A stretch of 64,000 bases of DNA, taken from Tetramitus jugosus (taxonomy: Eukaryota > Heterolobosea > Eutetramitea > Acrasida > Vahlkampfiidae). This document shows, piece by piece, positions 30,110 through 39,630 of the stretch. The notes under the pieces were generated by a model that was not told where the DNA came from, searched no databases, and saw nothing but the letters and a program-made list of their open reading frames with translations. The position numbers and the translations under genes are program-made. The stretch spans positions 1 to 64,000 of the forward strand of contig OW569348.1 in assembly GCA_937625935.1 (NCBI GenBank). The letters run 5' to 3'. The number at the start of each line of letters is the position of its first letter. Positions within the stretch are counted from its first letter, which is position 1.

Positions 30110-32263
30110 ATGCAAAATGCACAACAACCAAACCGAGGCAACAACAACAATATTCACTTGAGTGACTCCTCTGCCAAGCAATTAGATGATCGACTCTACA
30201 ATAAACACAAGGACCAATACAATGTATCACTCAATCCATTCCTACAAGCACGTGCACAGGAGATTGCATCTCTGGAGCACTCACTCGTGATGCAAGAATC
30301 ATCCAAACACAAGAGAACTTTTCAAAGGTTACCAAGATATGAACGAAGACGTCAAATGAGTGCCAATCCTCATTTGCTGCCCAGAAATTTGAGAAAAGCT
30401 GCGATTAATGAAGTTCAGTTGCCTCAACGTGTTCAACAACGAAGGAGACGAAAGATTAAGAAGAGACACAATCAGAGAAATCAAAGTTGGGAGAATTTTA
30501 AACCGGATTCGACCATTGTGAGTCCATTGATTGAATTGCCCGTGCCATGTGGTTCTTTTTTGAGTCATCCACTCGCAGAGAATGAAAAAAATAATGATCA
30601 TGGGAATGGTGATTATCATGACGGTGATGATGCGTCAATGGGACAAGTTGTTGATCAAGTTGTCTCTTGTTCAGTAAACAAGTGCAAGCGATTGGCCACT
30701 CACATGTTTCATGTGAAGAGAATGCACATGGAGGATCTTTGGGGTTTTCGATTGGCTTACAAGAGCACACAGAAAATTTTTAGAATTGGTTATCGATTCC
30801 AGAGACAACACTGTACGATTCATGATGCGAGCTATCATTTGTGTGTTCAGGCGAGTGGTGATTTGAGCAAATTGATTGATTTTTTGAGTGATTTGAGTGC
30901 GAGACGAATTCAAGCAAAGAGTGTGATTCAAGGAAAGGTGGAATCTCAGTTTATCATGTATAATCGCAATTTGTCGCAAAGAGTCAATGAAGAAACATCT
31001 TCTCCTTTTGATTTTCTGAGTTGTTATGGACCAGTGAACTATATGTTTAAGCAGCAAAGTGAACTAGATGATGATTCGAAATCGCAAGTAATGCTGTGGT
31101 TGCACTCGGCTGCACTGCCCGATAGTTATCAGTATCTAGAGTCAGTTGCCGCACGACATGATGTATCGCTTGTCTATCGAAATGATTTAGCTCGATTTGA
31201 ATTGAGAGGATTGCACGCTATTACAGTGATAGAGAAGGCTCTGAGATTGAATGCATTAACATCGAAAAAAGCAAGAGATGTTTGGAACACTATTTGCGAG
31301 CATGACCGAAATGCAGCCTCACTGCCAAAAGATATGATTTTGTGTATGGAGTCGGATCATCCGCTCTCTAGCTCTATTCAAAAGTTGGATCAATTCCCAA
31401 AGAAAAAGCAAGTGACTACCTCAAATCAAAAATCAAGAGATCAACTCTTGACTGTTCCAGATCATGTTGCCCAATCTGCTCAACTTTGGAGCAAATTTGT
31501 CATGGAGGAAGAACCAAAATCAAAGCTGATCACTGAAAACAATGACTTTAGTGATATGACTGCTTCAGTTATGCTTATTCAAAAAGATGGTTGCAGTACT
31601 AAAGATGGACGAAATGGTTTTGGCTCAGGTTTTGACTTTATTTGCTCAACACAACATGCTGCTCATTTCTTTGCGAAGATGGCAAAGTTTAATGGTGTCT
31701 TGCTGTTGGGAATTAGTGAACGAAATCAATTGAGGTTGGAACAAGGTTTAATGACATTCCCAGTTGATTATGTTGACTCGAAAGCATTTTATCAAGAATA
31801 TGAATCTAGTCATAATAGGAATGACTCTGCTCCCGAAGATCTTCTCGACCTATTGTCTGAAGTTGTGCAAACAAAGTGTTTGTTAACATCATGCAAGCCT
31901 GACGCGTCTGTTATCACTTCAGATTATTTCCAGCGAATTCATCTCGCGTTTCCTTGGGGAGGCAGTCCTGATGAATATTCTTTGATCTACTCTTGTGTCA
32001 GTACAGAAGAGAGTGATCAGATCAAGAGAGACAAAAAGGCTGTTCCACATATAGATGAATCACGTGATGTGATAGGATGCGTCACTTCGACAACCTACTC
32101 ACTCCTTAGATCTCATGCTTATGCCCTTGGCTTTGTTTCCCAGAGCGATCTTAAGATATTAACTCAGGATCAGAGTAATCAGAAAACCTTAATTGTTTTG
32201 GTAGGTAACGAAAATAGCAAACACTTGCATCCTGCAATAGTACGCTATGGCACCGAAGAATAA
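30110..32263 (+). CDS. POP1: POP1, RNase P/MRP protein subunit
   Basis: A 717-residue frame from the ATG at 30110; the frame is open upstream but without an ATG. The N-terminal half carries the POP1 block FQRLPRYERRRQMSANPH followed by LPRNLRKAA and a very basic RRRRKIKKR stretch. It also has THMFHVKRMHMEDLWGFRLA and IHDASYH, both diagnostic of the POP1 domain. The C terminus is consistent with the POPLD region (LLGISERNQL, LAFPWGGSPDEYS). POP1 is the largest protein of nuclear RNase P and RNase MRP, which process tRNA 5' ends and rRNA precursors. The stop codon lies inside an AATAAA hexamer. Confidence 0.9.
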   Translation: MQNAQQPNRGNNNNIHLSDSSAKQLDDRLYNKHKDQYNVSLNPFLQARAQEIASLEHSLVMQESSKHKRTFQRLPRYERRRQMSANPHLLPRNLRKAAINEVQLPQRVQQRRRRKIKKRHNQRNQSWENFKPDSTIVSPLIELPVPCGSFLSHPLAENEKNNDHGNGDYHDGDDASMGQVVDQVVSCSVNKCKRLATHMFHVKRMHMEDLWGFRLAYKSTQKIFRIGYRFQRQHCTIHDASYHLCVQASGDLSKLIDFLSDLSARRIQAKSVIQGKVESQFIMYNRNLSQRVNEETSSPFDFLSCYGPVNYMFKQQSELDDDSKSQVMLWLHSAALPDSYQYLESVAARHDVSLVYRNDLARFELRGLHAITVIEKALRLNALTSKKARDVWNTICEHDRNAASLPKDMILCMESDHPLSSSIQKLDQFPKKKQVTTSNQKSRDQLLTVPDHVAQSAQLWSKFVMEEEPKSKLITENNDFSDMTASVMLIQKDGCSTKDGRNGFGSGFDFICSTQHAAHFFAKMAKFNGVLLLGISERNQLRLEQGLMTFPVDYVDSKAFYQEYESSHNRNDSAPEDLLDLLSEVVQTKCLLTSCKPDASVITSDYFQRIHLAFPWGGSPDEYSLIYSCVSTEESDQIKRDKKAVPHIDESRDVIGCVTSTTYSLLRSHAYALGFVSQSDLKILTQDQSNQKTLIVLVGNENSKHLHPAIVRYGTEE

Positions 32264-32304
32264 ATTAATAAATAATTTGGTAGAACACTGACTGTTCTCG
32301 TTAA

Positions 32305-33639
32305 TCATGTTCGCTCTAGATAATTGACATAGTGTGCGATTGGTGTGGGCATCATTGGCACCTCATCACCAGAGTAGTTATCGTCATTGTTTGAACCTAC
32401 AGCATAAACGTCCTGTCTGAGCATGTCCCAATCATAGATCCAGTCAAGAACAAAACCCAATCTATTGAAGAGATCGATAAACAAACTCCTCATCCACACA
32501 TAATCAGGGTTTTGATCAAAATCTAACTTTTTCACATATTCCATAAATGTGACAAACTCTCGAGGCAAGCCAGAGCATAATTTCTCTAGTTTTGTCGATG
32601 ATTTCTTCTTGTGAATCTGTTGATACTTTTTCTCTCGGTTTGGTGCTGTCACACCCTGCCAGGGCAGAGATCCCTTCAGAAAATATACTAATAAATATCC
32701 TACGCTTTCCAGGTCATCTCTTCTCGATTGTTCGATTCCATTATGACTGTTCAGTGAGGTGTACCGAACTGTACCCGTCAGCGATTTTCCTTTCCGGATC
32801 TTAATGTGACTGTTTTTGTCTAACATATATTTCTTTGCCAATCCAAAATCAATCAAGTACAAGTGATGAGCTGTTCTACCTCTACCCATCACAAAGTTCT
32901 CCGGTTTTAAATCTCTGTGAATGTAGTGTCGCGAGTGGAGATACTGAAGTCTGCATATCATTTGATCAGCAATCATCAGCGTCGTCTTTAGTGAAAACTG
33001 TCGACCACAGAAATGATGTAAATCCTCCAGCGTCGGACCTAACTTTTCCATTACTAAAATATTGTATGACTCCTCGACACCGAACCAATAAATTTTTGGC
33101 ACACCGACCACATCTCCATTATAAAGGAGCGTGTTTTCATCTGCGAGCACTGAAATCGGTCTCTTAGACTCTACAGTGGATATCGCCGTCTGTTGTACCA
33201 GAGGAGGAAGTGATGACGACGAATTGGACTCAAAATTGTTCTCACATTCTCTTCGATAATTTGTTTCTGTTGTACACTTCTCGTTTCCTCTATTAAATGA
33301 AGATCCTCTCTTGGGCTTGTATTGTGAGGTATTGTGTAAAATTTTGTAAAGTCTACTTTCGTACAGCAATTGAGGAAACTTTGTTCGCAAAGGCTCAAAC
33401 TTGATCGCTACGTGTGTATGAGAATGGCAATCATATGCCACTCGTATCACACCAAAACTACCACTGCCCAGTCTCTTTTGAACAACAAATTGCCTGTTCA
33501 CAATCTTGGGATAATCATCCGAACCTCTGTTCAAAATAGCAATCAAATTTCCATCTCTCCTTCTCTCATTGTTGGGCTTACAAAAACCATAGTGTGGTTT
33601 AGAGGTACCATTTGGTGGGAGAAAGCTATGAGCATTCAT
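32305..33639 (-). CDS. Casein kinase 1-family Ser/Thr kinase
   Basis: A 444-residue kinase with Gly loop RLGSGSFGVIRV (about residues 57-68), VAIKFE lysine, HRDLKPEN catalytic loop, LIDFGLAKKY and SLTGTVRYTSLNSHNGIEQSRRDDLES. This last block, lacking the usual APE motif, is specific to the CK1 group. An insertion of about 70 mainly polar residues (around 105-175) sits between the alphaC region and the hinge, where normal CK1 enzymes are compact. The C-terminal tail is short. It probably phosphorylates acidic or primed substrates; which CK1 subfamily it belongs to cannot be told. It is convergent with POP1, 41 bp apart. Confidence 0.9.
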   Translation of the reverse strand: MNAHSFLPPNGTSKPHYGFCKPNNERRRDGNLIAILNRGSDDYPKIVNRQFVVQKRLGSGSFGVIRVAYDCHSHTHVAIKFEPLRTKFPQLLYESRLYKILHNTSQYKPKRGSSFNRGNEKCTTETNYRRECENNFESNSSSSLPPLVQQTAISTVESKRPISVLADENTLLYNGDVVGVPKIYWFGVEESYNILVMEKLGPTLEDLHHFCGRQFSLKTTLMIADQMICRLQYLHSRHYIHRDLKPENFVMGRGRTAHHLYLIDFGLAKKYMLDKNSHIKIRKGKSLTGTVRYTSLNSHNGIEQSRRDDLESVGYLLVYFLKGSLPWQGVTAPNREKKYQQIHKKKSSTKLEKLCSGLPREFVTFMEYVKKLDFDQNPDYVWMRSLFIDLFNRLGFVLDWIYDWDMLRQDVYAVGSNNDDNYSGDEVPMMPTPIAHYVNYLERT

Positions 33640-34191
33640 TTGTGGACTGGATCACTGATCGTTCAAGGGAAGAGCTTCAGTCTGACACCAACCAATCAAA
33701 AGAAGGATAAAAGCTTTTACTAGAATGCTTTTTCACAAGAGTAGCAACGAACAATTTGCAGAGGGACAAATTGCTCCTTTGCGAAGTTCCAGACATTCTC
33801 CGTTCGAAAATCACTACTGTAGTGGAGGGGTCAAAAACAACGGTGAAACCGTTAGTTCAAAAGAGGGTTATGACCTAGAAGCTCATGTGCACAAAATATC
33901 ATGAGTAAGACCAAAAATGAGATTCATTCAATGACTTGTTAAGGTGACCTTGGATCCAGGAGGATCTGCCACAATGCATAATGCATGTGATCACACTTCT
34001 TTTTCAGGAGGAGAAATGTGTTCAACTGTTTCGCTGAAGTCAACCATCCTAAATTTATTCTCCAACTTTCACACATTGTTCCCCGCCTTCAATTTGTAAC
34101 TTGTCGATTCTTCTCCGACATGAGAGTTTTTTTGTGGCCATCATCACCAATCGAATTCTTCACACAAATCAATCACACACGAAAAAAAACC
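33640..34191. other. Divergent intergenic region, CK1-like kinase and eIF3d
   Basis: This is about 550 bases between divergent start codons. It includes an open stretch before the eIF3d ATG (34018-34191) that has no ATG and is therefore treated as 5' leader. I see no other gene or repeat. Confidence 0.5.
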
Positions 34192-35892
34192 ATGTCTTCA
34201 TTCGAGTTACCATCAATCAACACAAACACCAGTGGCTGGGGACCACAACCAAAATCAAACATTGACAAGAGCTTGCACATTCTCTTACCACCTGCACTCA
34301 ATCACAATGTAACATCATCAAACATTGTAACCTCATTGAAAACATTGATCAGTGATTGGACAGCACCTGCTTCAACAACAACAACATCACATCACAGAAG
34401 CTCTGATGCTCATGCTGAAAAGGCTGATTCTTTCACTGTTGTTGCTCACCAAACATCAAGTGGTGCTGCCTCTACTTCTGCCTCTGCTGCTCTTGGCAAG
34501 AGGAAAAATGCATGGGCCGTACAAAGAGAACATGCTCAATCCCAACAAAAGACATACACAATGGAACAACAGAAACAAATTCACAGAACGCTGAAGAAGA
34601 GCGGAGGTGGTGGTGCTGGTGCTGGCGCTGGAGCCAAGAACCGATTCTCCTATGGAACTCGTCAACAAAAAGAAGCTCATCAAGCTCAACTCTACAGAAC
34701 AATTACCACATCGATTGCTGTTAAGCCAGATTGGGAAAAGGTTGCCGCTTTTGCATTCAAGGACTTGAATTCTATGATTTTGTCAGAGGACGCACTTCCA
34801 CAAGTTGAAGATGTCAAAATGTGTGGTGAGTTGGAAGCTTATGACAAGAAGTTTGATAGAGTCAACACTAAGACTCCTGTTGCATTGAAGTCTACCAGCA
34901 GAGTGTTTATTGACAGCACAACCACCGAGGATCCTGTTTTGAATAATATGTCTGTCGGTGGTTCATCCAATGCAATTACAATGTTTGCCACTGATCAATT
35001 GTTGGCACTGTTGATTGCTGCTTCTAGAACAGTGTATCCATGGGATCTCGTCTTTAGAAAGGTTGGAAACAATATTTATTTGGACAAGAGACCAGGTATT
35101 CCAATGATTGAGTTGTTGACTGTGAATGAAAATTCTGTCAGAGACGCTCCTAGTATCGAAGACCGTGAGAAGAAGAACTTTAACAGCGCAAATATCGTGA
35201 CCCAAGAATCTTCCAATGCGAATCAAAACTTTTCACAATTTGTGCTCAACCAAAAATCGCGCACCAACCTCTCAGAGCCTAGTCCATTCCATGATGAAAG
35301 TATCACTGATGTTGCACCTGTTGGTTATCGTTATAGAAAGTGGAAGTTTAATGATAATTTGTACTTGGTTGCAAGGTGTGAGATTGATGCTGTTGTCGAT
35401 CCTCAGTTACCAGAAAGGAAGTATGTCTCTGTTAAGACATTGACTGAATATCACGGTGCTGCTACTCCAACAAACTGGAGAACCAGATTGGACACACAGA
35501 GATCTGCCGTCCTGTTGACCGAATACAAGAACAATGCTGCCAAGATGACTCGTTTCACTGCTCAGGCCATTTTGTCCGGTGTGGATCAAATGAAGGTTGG
35601 TTTCCTCTCTCGTGCTGGTCCAACCACCATCAAGCAACACCACATTTTGGGTGTTGAGACCTATATTCCATCTGCTTTGGCAAGAACTGTCAAGTTGTCC
35701 ACTCATAACATGTGGGGTGTAATCCAAGGTGTTGTCGGTGTTGTTGCCAAGCAAGAAGGTGACGGTGTGTTCGTTCTGCTCCATCCTCCAAACAAGCAAC
35801 AACTCGATCTGTACAAGATTAACAACGAAGACGATTTGGTCGAACCTAGCGACAATGCTGTCGATGAGGAAGACATCAATGACGAAGAATAA
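34192..35892 (+). CDS. EIF3D: eIF3 subunit d (cap-binding subunit)
   Basis: A 566-residue frame from the ATG at 34192 (MSSFELPSINTNTSGWGPQ), which matches the conserved eIF3d start with its GWGP motif. Later blocks ITMFATDQLLALLIAASRTVYPWD, SANIVTQESSNANQNFSQ, PVGYRYRKWKFNDNLYLVARCEID and NWRTRLDTQRSAVLLTEYKNN are highly characteristic of the eIF3d cap-binding domain. An Ala/Gly- and Ser-rich linker (about residues 90-150, GGGGAGAGAGAKNRF) is longer than in animals. The tail is acidic. The protein acts in translation initiation as part of eIF3 and can bind the mRNA cap. The stop overlaps AATAAA. Confidence 0.95.
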   Translation: MSSFELPSINTNTSGWGPQPKSNIDKSLHILLPPALNHNVTSSNIVTSLKTLISDWTAPASTTTTSHHRSSDAHAEKADSFTVVAHQTSSGAASTSASAALGKRKNAWAVQREHAQSQQKTYTMEQQKQIHRTLKKSGGGGAGAGAGAKNRFSYGTRQQKEAHQAQLYRTITTSIAVKPDWEKVAAFAFKDLNSMILSEDALPQVEDVKMCGELEAYDKKFDRVNTKTPVALKSTSRVFIDSTTTEDPVLNNMSVGGSSNAITMFATDQLLALLIAASRTVYPWDLVFRKVGNNIYLDKRPGIPMIELLTVNENSVRDAPSIEDREKKNFNSANIVTQESSNANQNFSQFVLNQKSRTNLSEPSPFHDESITDVAPVGYRYRKWKFNDNLYLVARCEIDAVVDPQLPERKYVSVKTLTEYHGAATPTNWRTRLDTQRSAVLLTEYKNNAAKMTRFTAQAILSGVDQMKVGFLSRAGPTTIKQHHILGVETYIPSALARTVKLSTHNMWGVIQGVVGVVAKQEGDGVFVLLHPPNKQQLDLYKINNEDDLVEPSDNAVDEEDINDEE

Positions 35893-35950
35893 ATAATCAA
35901 AATTTCAATTGCACAAGAAAAGAAGAAGAAAACAGCAATCCTTGCATACT

Positions 35951-36487
35951 ATGAAACAACGTTTGCTTACCTGGTTCAGGCAAAATTCTTGGTGGCTGAC
36001 TGGATCTGATCCGTTGATGATGGACATGAGTGAGGACAGTATTGATGACAGCACCGATCCATCGAGTGGTCGTCCTTCGTTCTTCAAGGGACAGCCATTC
36101 CGAACAGCCACTACCTCTCTTCTCAAGTTTCTCTACTTTTATGTGTTTGTCAAGTTGTTTCTCTCGTTCATGTTTGACTGGGGCAGACACACCAACGATG
36201 GTGATCCAATCTCGAAAACAAGCACAACTATGCCAGTCATTAGCATGATCTCTCAGAGTCCCTATCACTCGGAGCTACCACCTGACCACTCGTTGAACAG
36301 ACGAGCTGCCTATGATAGCTTCATGGAGCTATACAATCACAATATCCACATATCCAACGGATTTCCTTCCGTGCCTGAATATACACTCCAGTATGAGAGG
36401 CAATTGGACAATGTGCGCTACCACTCGGATATTCAACCAGCTGTTGGTCGAAGAAGAACCGTCGGTTTGTCTAGCAGGCGGAGATAG
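35951..36487 (+). CDS. Unrecognised single-pass membrane protein
   Basis: A 178-residue frame from the ATG at 35951 (MKQRLLTWFRQNSWWLTG). One hydrophobic segment, LLKFLYFYVFVKLFLSFMFD, about residues 55-75, is probably a membrane span. The rest is polar, with a C-terminal RRRTVGLSSRRR. It is packed 58 bp after eIF3d and 66 bp before DUS2 on the same strand. No family is recognised. Coding potential is supported mainly by length, position and the clear membrane segment. Confidence 0.55.
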   Translation: MKQRLLTWFRQNSWWLTGSDPLMMDMSEDSIDDSTDPSSGRPSFFKGQPFRTATTSLLKFLYFYVFVKLFLSFMFDWGRHTNDGDPISKTSTTMPVISMISQSPYHSELPPDHSLNRRAAYDSFMELYNHNIHISNGFPSVPEYTLQYERQLDNVRYHSDIQPAVGRRRTVGLSSRRR

Positions 36488-36553
36488 AGAAAAAAAAGAA
36501 TCCACACACAGATTGCTACACAGAGAGATAGAGACGATAAGCCACATGTCAAT

Positions 36554-37621
36554 ATGAGCTTACTTGGTAGATTGGAGCGCCCCATTCGGACAATCAACTA
36601 TTCCAATGCAAAGATATTGGCCCCCATGGTCCGCATCTGTTCACTTCCCTTCCGCTATGCAGCAAAGCAATGCGGTGCTGATATAGTGTACAGTGAAGAG
36701 CTGATTGATAAGAAGTTGTTGCAATGTGAGAGAACTGTCAATGAAGAGACACAAATGGTTGAATATCGGCAATTGAATCGCTTGACGTCTCATCCTGTCT
36801 ATCGAACGAGTCCAGTGATCGAAGATAGGCCACTTGTGTTGCAAATTGGTACGGCAAATGTGGATTTGGCTGTGCAAGTCGCAGAGAAAATGTTTCCGGA
36901 TTATGATGCCATTGATGTAAACTGTGGATGTCCCAAGCACTTTTCTGTTCATAGTGGTATGGGTGCAAAGTTGTTGAGTGATAATCAGGAGAATATGATT
37001 CGTATATTGAATGGTTTGGTCAAGTCTGTGGGAGGATCTCAAGGAAAATCAGTCACATGCAAGATTCGCCTGTTGTCCACTGTGGAAGCAACAAAAGATT
37101 TGTTGCGTCGTGTGGAGCAAACAGGTGTGAATGCAATTGCTATTCATGCACGATACATTCCACAGAGACCTAGAGAAAGAGCTCACTTGCCTTTGTTGAG
37201 TGAATTGCGAGAGGCAGTACGGATCCCATTGATTGCCAATGGGGATTGCTTTAGGCATGAAGATATTGCTTTGATCAGAGAACAGACAGCATGTGACGCA
37301 GTAATGATTGCAAGAGGAGCCATTTGGAATCCAGCCATCTTTTCAAGTGATGAACGTATGAGACAAGAGTGGAGCAATCCACATGTTAGAGCACTTAAGC
37401 TCCTTCAAATATTCGAAGATTTGAAAGCTTCAATGAACCAAACGAGGTACGTTATACAACGAACGTACTGTGACGAGTCTGGAGATGGACCGTTTCTGGT
37501 CAATCTCAACAGGTCTACAACTTTTGAGCAAATGAGGTCACGTATCCAAGCTCAAATGCTTCTCAAACCATTCCGCAAAGGTGGTGCCACTGTTTTGTCG
37601 GACAATCATCAATCCGCATAA
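36554..37621 (+). CDS. DUS2: tRNA-dihydrouridine synthase, DUS2-like
   Basis: A 355-residue flavoprotein frame starting at ATG 36554. It has the Dus TIM-barrel start ILAPMVRICSLPFRYAAKQCGAD, the catalytic Cys block IDVNCGCPKHFSVHSGMGAKLL, KIRLL, IAIHARY and IPLIANGD. The DVNCGCPK and HSGMGAKLL wording matches eukaryotic DUS2 (Smm1), which reduces U20 of the tRNA D-loop using FMN and NAD(P)H. The C terminus (after about 290) lacks an obvious double-stranded RNA-binding domain of the animal enzyme, as in yeast. Confidence 0.92.
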   Translation: MSLLGRLERPIRTINYSNAKILAPMVRICSLPFRYAAKQCGADIVYSEELIDKKLLQCERTVNEETQMVEYRQLNRLTSHPVYRTSPVIEDRPLVLQIGTANVDLAVQVAEKMFPDYDAIDVNCGCPKHFSVHSGMGAKLLSDNQENMIRILNGLVKSVGGSQGKSVTCKIRLLSTVEATKDLLRRVEQTGVNAIAIHARYIPQRPRERAHLPLLSELREAVRIPLIANGDCFRHEDIALIREQTACDAVMIARGAIWNPAIFSSDERMRQEWSNPHVRALKLLQIFEDLKASMNQTRYVIQRTYCDESGDGPFLVNLNRSTTFEQMRSRIQAQMLLKPFRKGGATVLSDNHQSA

Positions 37622-37659
37622 AAAAATTCTCCCGCCGACCACCAAAACAAACAACAAAA

Positions 37660-38561
37660 ATGATCAGAAGAATCTTGACTGTCAGTGCAAAGTTTGCACC
37701 ACAACAACCATCAGCACAAGTGCGATTTATCCACGTACGTGTTTTTTATGTTTGATAGCTATCGTGTTTTTTCCACTACATTGATTTTCAAAAGCTAACA
37801 TGGAAAAACATGACAAAATTTTTTTTTAGGCTACACCAGTGTTCTATCAACAACAACAAGGCAATAACAACAAGAGAGCTGCAGTCATTCTGTCTGGTTG
37901 TGGATTCCTCGATGGTAACGATGTCATTGAAACCGCTGCTCTGAACATTCAATTGTCAAGACTGGGATTCGACACCAAGTTTTTTGCCCCTACACAAGAA
38001 ATTGAAACTTGTTTCAATTATGTGACCAGAAACCCCGATGCTTCTGAAGAGAGATTCCCCGACAAGGAAGCCGCTAGAATTGTGAGACAAAAGGTGAATG
38101 ATGTAGAGCAGTTGGCCTCTCAAGTGGAACAGTTTGATGCGTTGTTTGTGCCAGGTGGTGCCGGTGCATTGCGTAACTTGTCCAATTTTGAGTTGGAAAA
38201 GTACAATTTGGAGTACAGTGCTGTGCACAAGGGTGTCGAGAGATCCATCAAGGCATTTTACAATGTGAAGAAGCCTATTGGAGCGAGCTCTCAAGGTGGA
38301 TTCGTTGTGGCTGTTGTTCTCGGTACAAAGAATGGTGGTCCTGGTGTTCATCTCACATTGGGCAGAGCAGACAAGGAACAGTTTGATACTGTGACCAAAT
38401 TGGGCAGCAAGGCTACTGAATCACTGAATACTGTTGTGGATGATGATGCCAAGGTTGTCAGTTCTGGTGCAAGTGCCAATTCACCAGCTGTTGATCCATA
38501 TGAACTTTATAAGAATATGACTGAAGTCGTGAATGAAACTGTAAAGCTCATTCAGAAGTAA
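37660..38561 (+). CDS. Mitochondrial GATD3/ElbB-like class I glutamine amidotransferase-fold protein
   Basis: Exon 1 (37660-37734) encodes a mitochondrial-type presequence (MIRRILTVSAKFAPQ...). A 95-nt intron (GTACGT...TTTAG, with GCTAAC inside) follows, then exon 2 (37830-38561), giving 268 residues. AAVILSGCGFLDGNDVIETAALNIQLSRLG and FVPGGAGALRNLSNF match the ElbB/ES1 (GATD3) branch of the DJ-1/PfpI fold. The nucleophile elbow that is Cys in many relatives appears as GASSQGG here, so a glyoxalase or amidase activity is uncertain. It is probably a matrix protein. Confidence 0.85.
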
Positions 38562-39630
38562 AGTAGGTACTCGAGGGGAAGTGTAGTAGTATTATTGTCT
38601 GTGAGTGGTTGTTATCACCCTATTCTCAGAGTTTGACAATAAAATATGATAGATTTATTTACAATACTATTTACCTTATCAGTCAAATTACAATTGGATC
38701 CCCAACTTTCCAGCACAGTAAGTGGCATCAATTGCATTTAATCTACTCCTTGATGGTAGGCTGGCTTTGGCTAAAACAAGTTGTCGGGTAAGGAGGGTTC
38801 AGACTACTGCTACCCGTCCCACATCCAGAGTAGAACAAAGTTAAAACCCACCAGTTTTTTCGGAGCAATCAGAGTTAACATCCTTCGTTAAACAACTCAT
38901 CTTTTGTCCGAGGGCTTGACTCGGAAAGTGTGCTGCAGCAGAATTGAATAATTTTTCCAACCTCGCGTAAGCATGTTGTTCTAGAGGAAATATCCGTTCC
39001 TTTGGTTGTTGAGTTACGTGAGGGACAAACTCCAGTAGATTGGTTCGTAGTACCTTGACTCTTGATTATCAAGTTTATCTGAGAATCTATGTTCCAAGTG
39101 TTTAACACTGGTGGAAACTGGAACTACAGAAGTGTTAGGTTTCTTGCTCTCTGCATCAAAATAATTTGTTAAGTTCTTTTGTTCTAGTGAGTGGTGAAAG
39201 TGAACAAGCTTGTTTGAGCAACCTCTTCACGAGTTGACAACCCTGAATGATCCTCTCATGTATTGGTAGGAGTTAGGATCACCTCTTTTGCGATATTGAG
39301 GAGCCCTCATCTGGAACAAATTCTTCAACAGTTCCTTGGATGTGCTTTTACTGCTCGGAACCAGCTTTGGTAAAGTAGTTATTAGACTGTGGGTTTCCGT
39401 TTGGGAATAGAAGAGAAAAGAATGGCGAAACAATCCCGAGTCAATACCCTCTGGTTCGGATCCTTCCGTTCTCTTCTATCTTATAGTACCCTCAACAACT
39501 ACGCTGATTCACATGGCCCATCGGATCCTTTACAAAAAACTTGTTCTTGTCACAAATCGATGAAGAATATGATAAATTTATTTCCAATATTTACATTGTT
39601 GCTCAGGGAGTCTTCATAAATTCTGACGTT
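38562..39630 (-). pseudogene. Decayed tandem copy of the adjacent glycine-zipper protein gene
   Basis: Between about 38685 and 39110 there are stretches that match the next gene. The 3' end GATCCCCAACTTTCCAGCAC (about 38695) is identical to that at about 39650. A 16-mer CTGCAGCAGAATTGAA occurs at 38933-38948 and again at 41001-41016. The minus-strand frame 39108-38875 reads SRTTCLREVGKIIQFCCSTL, like ARVSCLREMCEMDFFNSAA in the intact gene. Most of the middle is deleted and the frame is broken. The 39120-39630 part holds only short frames. The downstream tail (about 38640-38670) is also similar to that of the intact gene. I infer a tandem duplication followed by internal deletion. Confidence 0.7.
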
